Part shown: positions 8,190-16,245 of the stretch, piece by piece
How positions within the stretch are numbered: the first letter of the stretch is position 1
How the letters are laid out: the number at the start of each line of letters is the position of its first letter
Assembly (NCBI GenBank): GCA_015059925.1
Contig: SUZL01000002.1
Coordinates: forward strand, 232,503-296,502
DNA from: Rikenellaceae bacterium
Lineage (GTDB): Bacteria; Bacteroidota; Bacteroidia; Bacteroidales; Rikenellaceae
Direction: 5' to 3'
DNA length: 64,000 nt
Program-made: the position numbers and the translations under genes
The notes under the pieces: model-generated
The model's input: the letters and a program-made list of their open reading frames with translations, nothing else
Database searches by the model: none
Told to the model about the DNA's origin: nothing

Positions 8190-9494
8190 ATGAGTTTAGT
8201 AGCAATCGTAGGTCGCCCCAACGTGGGCAAATCGACTCTGTTCAACCGCTTGGTTGGCTACCGTCAGGCCATCGTCGATGAGACGGCCGGCACCACGCGC
8301 GACCGCCACTATGGCAAGACCGACTGGAACGGCAAGGAGTTCTCGATTATCGATACGGGCGGTTACGCCGTCAATACCGACGATATTTTCGAGGATGACA
8401 TCCGCCGTCAGGTTATGCTCGCCATCGACGAGGCCGACCTGATCCTCTTTATGGTTGAGGTCAAGACAGGCATCACGGATCTCGATATGATGATGGCCGA
8501 CGTATTGCGCCGCTCGGGCAAGAAGGTTATCGTGGTCTGCAACAAGGTCGATAACTACGATCTTATCTACCAGTCGCACGAGTTCTACTCATTAGGTCTG
8601 GGCGATATCTTCTGCATCAGCTCAATGTCGGGTAGCGGCACGGGCGATCTGATGGATGAGATTCTGAAGCAGCTCCCCGAGGACACCACCGCCGAGGAGA
8701 TGGAGGATCTGCCCCGCATCACCATCGTGGGCCGTCCCAACGTAGGCAAGTCGTCGCTCACGAACGCACTGCTTGGCGAGGAGCGCAATATCGTAACCAA
8801 CATCGCCGGCACCACGCGCGACTCGATCCACACGCGCTACAACAAATACGGTATGGACTTCTACTTGGTCGATACGGCCGGTATGCGCAAGAAGGGCAAG
8901 GAGATGGAGGATCTTGAGTTCTACTCTGTGATGCGTTCGATCCGCGCCATCGAGAACTCCGACGTCTGCATCCTGATGCTCGACGCACAGCAGGGCCTCG
9001 AGTCGCAGGATCTGAATATCCACAACCTGATCGTCCGCAACCGCAAGGGTTGTGTCATCGTGGTGAACAAGTGGGATTTGATCGAGAAGGAGAGTAACAC
9101 GATGAAGGAATGGCGCGAGTTCCTCGAGAAGAAGCTCGCTCCGTTCAACGATATTCCCATCATCTTCACCTCGGTGCTGAACAAGCAGCGTATTTTAGAG
9201 GTGTTGCAGCAGGCCATCCGTGTCTATAACTCACGTCGTCGTCGCGTGCCGACCTCGGAGCTCAACGACTACATCCTGCCCATCATCGAGGATTATCCCC
9301 CTGCATCGACCAAGGGCAAGTACATCCGCATCAAGTACGCTACGCAGCTGCCTACGCCCACGCCGCAGTTCGCCTTCTTCGTGAATCTGCCGCAGTACAT
9401 CAAGGAGTCGTATCGCCGCTACTTGGAGAACAAGATGCGCGAGCAGTGGGACTTCTCGGGCGTACCCATCCAAATCTACTTCCGCCAGAAGTAA
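8190..9494 (+). CDS. der: Ribosome biogenesis GTPase Der (EngA)
   Basis: A 434-residue protein with two consecutive GTPase domains, the hallmark of Der. G domain 1 has GRPNVGKST at residues 8-16, DTGG and NKVD. G domain 2 has GRPNVGKSS at about 180-188, DTAGM and NKWD. A C-terminal KH-like domain (about 350-434) follows. Der binds the 50S subunit and is essential for its assembly. Length is typical. It is a single gene with a leader of about 125 nt holding a foldable element and ends at a strong hairpin terminator. Confidence 0.98.
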   Translation: MSLVAIVGRPNVGKSTLFNRLVGYRQAIVDETAGTTRDRHYGKTDWNGKEFSIIDTGGYAVNTDDIFEDDIRRQVMLAIDEADLILFMVEVKTGITDLDMMMADVLRRSGKKVIVVCNKVDNYDLIYQSHEFYSLGLGDIFCISSMSGSGTGDLMDEILKQLPEDTTAEEMEDLPRITIVGRPNVGKSSLTNALLGEERNIVTNIAGTTRDSIHTRYNKYGMDFYLVDTAGMRKKGKEMEDLEFYSVMRSIRAIENSDVCILMLDAQQGLESQDLNIHNLIVRNRKGCVIVVNKWDLIEKESNTMKEWREFLEKKLAPFNDIPIIFTSVLNKQRILEVLQQAIRVYNSRRRRVPTSELNDYILPIIEDYPPASTKGKYIRIKYATQLPTPTPQFAFFVNLPQYIKESYRRYLENKMREQWDFSGVPIQIYFRQK

Positions 9495-9512
9495 AAGGGT
9501 ACTTATGATAAA

Positions 9513-9550
9513 AAAGGGCTGTCCGACAAGCGATGTTGCGACAGCCCTTT
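9513..9550. terminator. Bidirectional terminator between der and the SDR gene
   Basis: AAAGGGCTGTC (9513-9523) pairs perfectly with GACAGCCCTTT (9540-9550). There is an A-run before it and T-rich sequence after it, and the flanking genes converge. Confidence 0.85.
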
Positions 9551-9553
9551 CTG

Positions 9554-10567
9554 TTATATTAGGTTGTTCTCCTTGAGCCACTTAATCTGATCCCGAAGCG
9601 TTACGTCCAACGGTCGCGTTGAGTATCCCAACTCGCGCACGGCCTTGCTGTAATCGAACTCATTGTTGCGCTTGAGATTATAGATCGAGAATGTGGTCAT
9701 CAACGGCATCTTACCCGTCTTGGCAGCGCGTCGCTCCATCGAGCGGGCAATCATCTCGGCGATGGAGATCGGTAGGAAGAACTTCACAGGCTTGCACTCG
9801 GCCTCCTGCGAAATTATTCGGCTCATCTCGCGGAAGCGAATAACCTCATTTCCAAGAATATAACCCTCGCCAATGCGTCCCCTATCAGCCGCCGCAATAC
9901 ATCCCGCCGCAAGGTCGCGCACATCGACCATATTGAACGAGCCATCGATACCCGCAGGCATCTGGCCCTTGATGATTTTGATGATTGTCGATGTCGTCTC
10001 GCTCAGCGAGTAGTCGTTGGGGCCCATAATTCCCGTCGGATAGACCACCGTTGCACGCAGGCCACGCTCGCGGACGGCCGTAAAGACGTTGTTCGTAGCC
10101 ATCGCCTTGCTCTTGCTATACCAGCCCACAACCTCGTCCAAATTGACATACCCCTCGACCTCCCGAATCTTCTCGCCGTGCGGACGCTCGGGGATTGCAC
10201 CCGTCGAACTGACATAGACCAATTTGCGGCACTCCTTGTGCTCCAGACACATATCGATGATGTTAGCTGTTCCGCCAACATTTACATCGAGCAACTGCTT
10301 GCGATAGTAGGGATTGACCGTAACCATACTTGCAGCGTGAATACAGATCGTCTCCACGCCCTCCTCGACCGCAAAGAACGGCTCAAGCGATGACTTACGG
10401 CAGAGATCGCCATAGAAGATCTCCACATCCCCCGGGATGTATCGTGCGGCCTTGTCGCCCTCAAGCACAAAAGCCCTCACCCTATCACCACGCTCCAGAA
10501 GTTGAGCGCACACATTCGAGCCCATAAAACCAGCTGCTCCCGTAACGAGATAAACTACATTTTTCAT
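9554..10567 (-). CDS. NAD-dependent epimerase/dehydratase (extended SDR)
   Basis: A 337-residue extended short-chain dehydrogenase. The Rossmann motif GAAGFMGSNV lies at residues 9-18, the VYVSS strand at about 119, and the catalytic YSKSK (Tyr-x3-Lys) at about 150. The overall layout resembles dihydroflavonol reductase-like or HpnA-like members that act on sugars or small ketones. It has its own promoter and is divergent from an AraC regulator, which may control it. The substrate cannot be assigned. Confidence 0.85.
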   Translation of the reverse strand: MKNVVYLVTGAAGFMGSNVCAQLLERGDRVRAFVLEGDKAARYIPGDVEIFYGDLCRKSSLEPFFAVEEGVETICIHAASMVTVNPYYRKQLLDVNVGGTANIIDMCLEHKECRKLVYVSSTGAIPERPHGEKIREVEGYVNLDEVVGWYSKSKAMATNNVFTAVRERGLRATVVYPTGIMGPNDYSLSETTSTIIKIIKGQMPAGIDGSFNMVDVRDLAAGCIAAADRGRIGEGYILGNEVIRFREMSRIISQEAECKPVKFFLPISIAEMIARSMERRAAKTGKMPLMTTFSIYNLKRNNEFDYSKAVRELGYSTRPLDVTLRDQIKWLKENNLI

Positions 10568-10595
10568 ACTACGCTTCTTGGTTTGATTACTATTG

Positions 10596-10603
10596 CAAAG
10601 GTA
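10596..10603 (-). promoter_or_regulatory. Predicted -7 box of the SDR gene
   Basis: TACCTTTG on the minus strand, 28 bases before the ATG. Confidence 0.55.
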
Positions 10604-10697
10604 CAGCCCGAGGAGCGTCGATTAAAGGGATGGATTGCCGAATAATTGGGCAGATATTCTTTTACAGGGGGAGTTTGGCGTAAATAGTTGCAGATTT

Positions 10698-10729
10698 TTT
10701 GTGCAATTATTCCTATTTGTATAAATTTG
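10698..10729 (+). promoter_or_regulatory. Promoter of the AraC-family gene
   Basis: TTTG (10698-10701), exactly 20 bp, then TAAATTTG (10722-10729). This is a full consensus Bacteroidetes promoter 18 bases before the ATG. Confidence 0.75.
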
Positions 10730-10747
10730 TAGAAAAATTGTGCTGCG

Positions 10748-11560
10748 ATGTTAAACGATATTATTCTATTAGAAAACGAGACACTGATTGGCGGAATCCG
10801 AGTCCCCTACAAGATAACTATGGCAACCCAGATTGTAATTACATCGGGCAGTCTGAGATGCAGGGTTGATTTTCGCACCTACTCACTTCACGCCCCAGCG
10901 ATGGCTATTCTTCTTAGCGGGCAGGTGATCGAATCGTTTGAGGCCGATAAGGAGTTTTCGGGCTTCGGCATTATGATGAGCCACGAACTCACCGACTCGC
11001 TGAATCTACCCGTCGGCCTTCAGGAGAAACTCTTTCTGCAGAACACACAGTTTCACAGCATCTCGGAGCAGATGCTCGAGGCTTATATGTCGTGCTATCG
11101 ACAGGTCTCTAACATTATGAAGCAGGAGGATAATCCCTACCGCGAGCAGATCATCATACATCTCTTCTCAGCCTATTATTATGGTCTTGGCTACTATGCG
11201 CACAACACACATAATGCGCCCACGACAATGACGACGCAGGAGCAGATGTGCGAGAGGTTTATCAACTTGGTCTCGAAGAATTTTAAGCACGAGAGGGATA
11301 TTGGATTCTATGCCGACAAACTGTGCATCTCCAACAAATACCTATCGACACTGCTGAAGCAGAACACAGGAATGACCGCGCTGGAGTGGATCGAGCGCTA
11401 TGTCGTACTCTACGCAAAGAGTTCGCTCTCATCCACTTCGATGACCATACAGCAGATCAGCGACGAGCTCGGCTTCCCCTCGCAATCGGTCTTCGGCAAG
11501 TACTTCAAGCGCGTTGAGGGCATCTCGCCCAGAGCCTATCGACAGTCATTGACGGAGTAA
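10748..11560 (+). CDS. AraC-family transcriptional regulator
   Basis: A 270-residue regulator. The C-terminal about 100 residues form the double helix-turn-helix of the AraC/XylS family: KLCISNKYLSTLLKQNTGMTALEWI, then the second recognition helix region QQISDELGFPSQSVFGKYFKR and the family ending GISPRAYRQS. The N-terminal about 165 residues should be a cupin-like sensing domain. It is divergently placed to the SDR reductase gene, a common arrangement for a regulator and its target. The effector is unknown. Confidence 0.92.
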   Translation: MLNDIILLENETLIGGIRVPYKITMATQIVITSGSLRCRVDFRTYSLHAPAMAILLSGQVIESFEADKEFSGFGIMMSHELTDSLNLPVGLQEKLFLQNTQFHSISEQMLEAYMSCYRQVSNIMKQEDNPYREQIIIHLFSAYYYGLGYYAHNTHNAPTTMTTQEQMCERFINLVSKNFKHERDIGFYADKLCISNKYLSTLLKQNTGMTALEWIERYVVLYAKSSLSSTSMTIQQISDELGFPSQSVFGKYFKRVEGISPRAYRQSLTE

Positions 11561-11608
11561 TCCCTCCCATATAAGAGAAAGATTTTAAGTGGGTGTTTGT
11601 AGTCTGCG

Positions 11609-12385
11609 TTAATAGACGTGGATGCTCGATCCCTGCGCCGAGGGAAGATAATTAATTCCATACCAACACATCTGCAGGAGCAGGAACGAGAATATGAGCA
11701 GCGCAAAAGTTATGTTCTGATCCTTCTCGCGCGGACGCAGATGCAGATAGGTCAGATACGAGAGCCACGTTGCCGCCGCCCACGTCTCCTTCGGGTCCCA
11801 CGTCCAATAGTCGCCCCACGCCTGCTTAGCCCAGAGCGCACCCATAATCATACCGAGCGTAAGGAATGCCCAGCCGATACGCACCAGATTATCGCACACG
11901 CGCAGCTCCTCGTCCGTCGCGTCGTACTTGCGCAGCCACAAATAGAGGGCAAACAACGTAACGGCACCCATCATCGCATAGGCGAACATATATACAATGA
12001 CGTGCGGCACAAACCACACGCTCTGCAGCGCCGGCATCAGCGACTTGCTATGTATCTCAGGCTTAAAGAGATTCACGCAGATAAAGACCACCGACATCAG
12101 CGTACTGAACGAGAGAATCCACTTATATCGCCACCTCAGATATACCGCCACACCCGCCACCGAGAGGAAGAACGAGTACCACAGTCGCGTCTCGCCCATC
12201 GTTCGCATCGGCGGACGCTCCAACGAGATCCACATACCCACGATGTAGGCAAAAAATATCACCGAGCCCGCTATCGCCGCCGTAGCCGCAGGCCACTGTC
12301 GCTTGGCGCGGAAGGCCATAACTGCACCCGTGATCCAGCAGAGCGAGGCTACCAGAGCAAACCATATCAATTGATCCCACGTCAT
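11609..12385 (-). CDS. ccsA: Cytochrome c biogenesis protein CcsA (System II heme transporter)
   Basis: A 258-residue polytopic membrane protein with the heme-handling WWD-type signature WGDYWTWDPKETWA (about residues 195-208), and conserved His in HVIVYMFAYAMMG and in the last loop. With ResB it moves heme across the inner membrane and attaches it to CxxCH motifs of periplasmic apocytochromes. Its start overlaps the ResB gene end by four bases. Length is typical of CcsA/CcmC-like proteins. The tetraheme cytochrome four genes upstream is the obvious client. Confidence 0.92.
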   Translation of the reverse strand: MTWDQLIWFALVASLCWITGAVMAFRAKRQWPAATAAIAGSVIFFAYIVGMWISLERPPMRTMGETRLWYSFFLSVAGVAVYLRWRYKWILSFSTLMSVVFICVNLFKPEIHSKSLMPALQSVWFVPHVIVYMFAYAMMGAVTLFALYLWLRKYDATDEELRVCDNLVRIGWAFLTLGMIMGALWAKQAWGDYWTWDPKETWAAATWLSYLTYLHLRPREKDQNITFALLIFSFLLLQMCWYGINYLPSAQGSSIHVY

Positions 12386-13617
12386 CGCTTATCCTCCTTT
12401 CTCGGCTTGGCGGCACGTCGGCCACCCGCCGTTAAGAACATTACAACTCCCGACACGAGCATCGTCCACAGGGCGATATGCACAGCCGAGTACCAACCAT
12501 CGCGCACACACTCCAGAACGCTCACCTCACTCCAGCGACCGCGTTGCGTGTCGTAACCCATCTGGTAGATGTACCAGCCACCCACGCGGGCGGGATGGTT
12601 TACCTCTATATTATATAGGTGCGTCTGCCCCTCCTCGTCCCGTAACTCCACACGCGAGAGGTAGCGCTTCGCCTCACGACGCGGCATAGCCACCGCATAG
12701 CGACCGCCCAGCATCAGGTACGAAGGCTCGAAGATGAAACTTCCGCAACTCACCCAACCCTCAAACTCCTCGCCCGAGAGCTGATGACGCGCCTTGACAT
12801 AGACCGCAGGGGCTGCTCCGACGTGATCCATCTGCTGCCACTCGCCACTCTCCGTTCTACGGCCGGCCATATCTATCGATCGCTCGGCCACGATGTGCCA
12901 ACCCTCGATATCGGCCTCGACGCCCTCTGCCTCCACCGAGAGGAAATCCATCGACGAAGATTCGGTGCGAGTATCAAGAACGTATAATTTCGGAGGATAT
13001 TCATCCATCGTGAACTCCTTGAGTGTGAGAGCAAAAGGCAGCTGCACCTGCTCGCCCTTGTCGGTCAGGCCGACGTGCGTCGTGTGGCCCACCTGCGTAG
13101 TAACGTTCACACGCTGCTTATCGCCACTGCCGAACACACCCGCCACCAGCACCACAAATACCGCCAGATGCGACAACACGGCCGCCAATCGGCGCTGACG
13201 CCAATGGTGCAGATCGTCCACAACGGCAAGGCCCGTCGTGGTAGTAAAATATAGCAACAGGATATTAAATGGCCACGAAGATGTCATACGCGAGAATCCC
13301 AACAATCCGATGAGTCCCTCCGTTGCGGGATCTTGGCGCGTAAGGCCAAAGATGATGGTTACGACGACCATCGATGCCAGAGCCGAAACGCAAGCGTAGC
13401 CGTCGTACAATCGTTTGAGCCACGGCCACCTATCCGTCTGGAAATGAATCAGCACCAGCAGATATAAATAATTAATGGCGACGATCAGCCCCCACGGGTA
13501 ACGCAGGAAACTATTGTCGATATCGCCAAAGATGATTTGCAACGCTGTGCCCGCCACAAAGAGCAGGGCACAACGAGCAAATGCACGTTTATAACCCCAT
13601 TGTAAGGTCATAAGCAA
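12382..13617 (-). CDS. resB: Cytochrome c biogenesis protein ResB (Ccs1)
   Basis: A 411-residue membrane protein with three N-terminal membrane segments, a further one near residues 145-165, a large periplasmic domain (about 170-375) and a last membrane segment near 380. The ResB signatures FTMDEYPPKLYVLDT and VNHPARVGGWYIYQMGYD are visible. It binds reduced apocytochrome and works with CcsA in System II maturation. It starts 15 bases after the TIM-barrel gene and overlaps ccsA by four bases. Confidence 0.9.
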   Translation of the reverse strand: MLMTLQWGYKRAFARCALLFVAGTALQIIFGDIDNSFLRYPWGLIVAINYLYLLVLIHFQTDRWPWLKRLYDGYACVSALASMVVVTIIFGLTRQDPATEGLIGLLGFSRMTSSWPFNILLLYFTTTTGLAVVDDLHHWRQRRLAAVLSHLAVFVVLVAGVFGSGDKQRVNVTTQVGHTTHVGLTDKGEQVQLPFALTLKEFTMDEYPPKLYVLDTRTESSSMDFLSVEAEGVEADIEGWHIVAERSIDMAGRRTESGEWQQMDHVGAAPAVYVKARHQLSGEEFEGWVSCGSFIFEPSYLMLGGRYAVAMPRREAKRYLSRVELRDEEGQTHLYNIEVNHPARVGGWYIYQMGYDTQRGRWSEVSVLECVRDGWYSAVHIALWTMLVSGVVMFLTAGGRRAAKPRKEDKR

Positions 13618-13632
13618 TCTATTTTTACAAGT

Positions 13633-14553
13633 TTACGCCTCCTCCCACTGCTTACGCAACAGCTCGACAGCCGCAGGAACCGTTACGGCGCGATCGCCCT
13701 TGGTTCCGCACTCGAAGCTGACGTAGTAGGGGTAGTTCATCTCCTTCAGAGCGCGCATACCATCTACATATACATCCTTATCGCCATCCTCGCCCGGCAT
13801 AATGCGGTTACCGCGGCTGGCAACGTGAACGTGCTGCAAGTACTTCGGACCTGCTGCCCAGAAAGCTGCGTAGTCCGAGGTCTCCTCCTGCATATGCCAG
13901 AAGTCTCCCATACACTTAACGCCCTCGCTCTGTGAGTCGCGTGCGATAGCCGCTGCATCAGCAACCTGACGCATATAGTGGCACTCGCGGCGGTTCAGAG
14001 GCTCGAGAATAACGGTGGTGTTGTGCTTCAACGCAAACTCACCCAGCTCGTGCAACTGCTCGCACAGATACTCGCGGGTCTCCAGCGTGTGAGGCTTGCA
14101 GGGTTTCTGGCCGTTGAACGCGGGCACCATAATAACACCCGTCGAGCCCAACTCGCCAGCAGCAGCGATAATCTCGCGCATCGTGGTATCAAACTCGGCC
14201 TTCACAGCGGGATCCTCGGCCAAGATAAAGCCCTTGAAACCAGCGCAGATAGCCGACACCTTGATGTTACGGCCGCTCAAAGCCTGCTGAATCTCGCAAA
14301 CGCGAGCTGCCAGATTGCCTCCGCCCGGCTCGAAACCTACGATGCCGAGCGACTCCATAAAGTCGAACTTCTCGCTCAGCGACTCACCCGGAGCGATACC
14401 CTCCTGAAACGAGAGGCGCAGCTCGGTAGAGTTCTTCACAGCCTCGGCAGCATCCTTCGGAGCGCACGAGGTGAGCAAATCAAGCGATGAGGCCGATGCA
14501 GCTACTGCCGCAGCACCAAACAACGATTTCTGCAAAAATTCTTTTCTATTCAT
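13633..14553 (-). CDS. Exported sugar isomerase/epimerase-like TIM-barrel lipoprotein
   Basis: A 306-residue protein from the ATG at 14553. The N-terminus NRKEFLQKSLFGAAAVAASA resembles a Tat-like signal and ends at LLTSC, a lipobox, so the protein should be an exported lipoprotein. The rest is a xylose-isomerase-like TIM barrel (AP_endonuc_2 family), with metal-ligand-like segments ILEPLNR, CMGDFWHMQ and YVSFECG. It likely acts on a sugar derivative in the periplasm. An upstream ATG at 14592 would add 13 residues before the signal and is rejected. It is followed by resB and ccsA. Substrate is unknown. Confidence 0.8.
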   Translation of the reverse strand: MNRKEFLQKSLFGAAAVAASASSLDLLTSCAPKDAAEAVKNSTELRLSFQEGIAPGESLSEKFDFMESLGIVGFEPGGGNLAARVCEIQQALSGRNIKVSAICAGFKGFILAEDPAVKAEFDTTMREIIAAAGELGSTGVIMVPAFNGQKPCKPHTLETREYLCEQLHELGEFALKHNTTVILEPLNRRECHYMRQVADAAAIARDSQSEGVKCMGDFWHMQEETSDYAAFWAAGPKYLQHVHVASRGNRIMPGEDGDKDVYVDGMRALKEMNYPYYVSFECGTKGDRAVTVPAAVELLRKQWEEA

Positions 14554-14590
14554 ACTTAACTGTTTTATCCATTCAAGATTAGGGTTAGTC

Positions 14591-14630
14591 AAAAAAGGTG
14601 GAGAGGGAGTTTCTGCGCTCCTACCCCACC
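14591..14630 (-). terminator. Terminator after the Gfo/Idh/MocA gene
   Basis: On the minus strand GGTGG...GGAG...CTCC...CCACC forms a strong stem (14597-14630) followed by TTTTTTG. It separates the oxidoreductase gene from the TIM-barrel gene, so the latter depends on read-through or on its own weak promoter. Confidence 0.75.
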
Positions 14631-14656
14631 CTCTATTTTAACTTCTCAGCGAGTTA

Positions 14657-16015
14657 TTACTTCTCCTTACCGGTTACCATAACAACGTAGTCCTGCATAG
14701 GCATCTTGCCCAGCTCCAACTTCTCAGGCATATAATCGAGGTTCGAAGCCGAGATCTCGTCCCAAGTTACGGTGCCACCAGTGTAAGCAGCCTCGCGGCC
14801 CATCACACCAGCCAAGCAAGAGATACCGCACTCTGAAGCCTCGTCGTGCATCGTACCCTTACGGATGTGGTTAACCCAATCAACGTGCTCCAATACGTAG
14901 GGATCGTGCTGCTGCCACTGAGCCTTAGCAGCCTCCTCGTCGTACTTCCAGATTACGTTGCCAGCCAAATCCTTGATCTCGTGGTCGGCGCTGTTCCAAG
15001 AACCCTTCGTACCCTGAATGAACTCGCTCACGTTGGTAGAGCAACCATCGATCTGACGGCACATAGAGTGCATATGGATACCGTTCTCCATCTCGAAATC
15101 AACCGAGAACTGGTCGTACTGGTCACCCGTTACACGACGATGACGAGCACCTACTGCGGTAGCCTTAACAGGCTTCAAGCCGGTCATCCACAGGAATACG
15201 TCGATGTTGTGAACGTGCTGCTCAACGATATGATCACCCGAGAGCCACTTCCAGTTAACCCAGTCGCGGATCATCCACTCCATATCGCTCCAACCCTGCT
15301 GGCGCTCCTTGTACCAGAGCATACCCTGATTCCAATATACGTTACCGCCGGTGATCTCGCCGATAGCGCCGTCACGGATGAGCTGCAAAGCCTCAACGTA
15401 GGGACGCTGGTGGTGACGCTGCGTACCGGTTACAACGCTCAGGTTCTTAGCCTGTGCCTGCTTAGCCGTTGCCATAATCATACGGTAGCCCTTAGGATCT
15501 ACTGCGATGGGCTTCTCAAGGAATGAGTGAACACCCTTCTCGGTAGCGTACTGGAAGTGTACGGGGCGGAATACGGGAGGTGTAGCGATGATAACCATAT
15601 CAACACCTGAGTCGATAACCTTCTTGTAAGCGTCGAAACCTACGAAGCAGTTAGCATCGGGCACAACCTGATTGTGCTTCTCTGCCAAATCCTTCTTCAA
15701 GCCCTCCAAGCGATCAGCGAAGGTATCACCCAAAGCCGTAACGGTGATGCCGTTAGCAGCCTCCAACAGGTTTACGATAGCGCCCGAACCACGGCCACCG
15801 CAACCGATAACACCAGCCTTAAGCTCACGACCATCGTCAGCCTTATCGTTCAACACGGGAACGTAAACGCCCTGCAGACGCTCGATGGGAGCATTTGCAG
15901 CAGCACCGCCACCGCTACAAGAAGTCATCAATGAAGATGAACCAACCAGGCTTGATACACCCAGAACTGCAGACATAGACAAGAAGTCCTTTCTGCTCAT
16001 TTTGTTGTTGCTCAT
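14657..16015 (-). CDS. Exported Gfo/Idh/MocA-family oxidoreductase
   Basis: A 452-residue protein. It has a Tat-type and lipoprotein-type signal (SRKDFLSMSAVLGVSS ending at LMTSC), so it is probably a periplasmic lipoprotein. The Rossmann motif GVIGCGGRGSGA follows at about residue 70, then the EKP motif (FLEKPIAV) and the EQHVHNIDVFLW segment with the catalytic-site His of the family. Tat export suggests that it folds around its nucleotide cofactor before export. Related exported enzymes oxidise sugars at C3. It sits after a tetraheme cytochrome gene (213-base gap without a clear promoter) and before a sugar TIM barrel. The 3-keto-sugar role is an inference. Confidence 0.88.
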   Translation of the reverse strand: MSNNKMSRKDFLSMSAVLGVSSLVGSSSLMTSCSGGGAAANAPIERLQGVYVPVLNDKADDGRELKAGVIGCGGRGSGAIVNLLEAANGITVTALGDTFADRLEGLKKDLAEKHNQVVPDANCFVGFDAYKKVIDSGVDMVIIATPPVFRPVHFQYATEKGVHSFLEKPIAVDPKGYRMIMATAKQAQAKNLSVVTGTQRHHQRPYVEALQLIRDGAIGEITGGNVYWNQGMLWYKERQQGWSDMEWMIRDWVNWKWLSGDHIVEQHVHNIDVFLWMTGLKPVKATAVGARHRRVTGDQYDQFSVDFEMENGIHMHSMCRQIDGCSTNVSEFIQGTKGSWNSADHEIKDLAGNVIWKYDEEAAKAQWQQHDPYVLEHVDWVNHIRKGTMHDEASECGISCLAGVMGREAAYTGGTVTWDEISASNLDYMPEKLELGKMPMQDYVVMVTGKEK

Positions 16016-16096
16016 AGTTTTGTAGTTTTATAGTTTGTAATTAGTTTGTTAAAAATTTTCTTCTATTTTGCGTTCACACTCTTGGACACATTTTTC

Positions 16097-16245
16097 ACAC
16101 TCACGCCTCAGCCCTCTTTCGGCCACTTATTTCGCACTACACGCCCTCGGCCCCTTATTCTGCACTCACATCTCCACGACACACACGCACCGATCAATGC
16201 TCACGCCTCTGCCTTCTCTCTCGGCCCCTTATTTTGCACTCACGC
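16097..16245 (-). repeat. Degenerate copies of the cytochrome gene 3' end
   Basis: The end of the cytochrome gene (GTGAGTGCAAAATAAGGGGC on the minus strand, 16221-16245, coding for VSAK-stop) is repeated with changes at 16147-16171 and 16119-16145, and more weakly near 16097-16110. The copies fill most of the gap before the Gfo/Idh/MocA gene. They are not evenly spaced and are not CRISPR-like. Confidence 0.55.

Noticed and set aside
16097..16245. CRISPR-like repeat array
   Set aside because: The repeats are degenerate, unevenly spaced, derived from the neighbouring gene end, and no cas gene is present.
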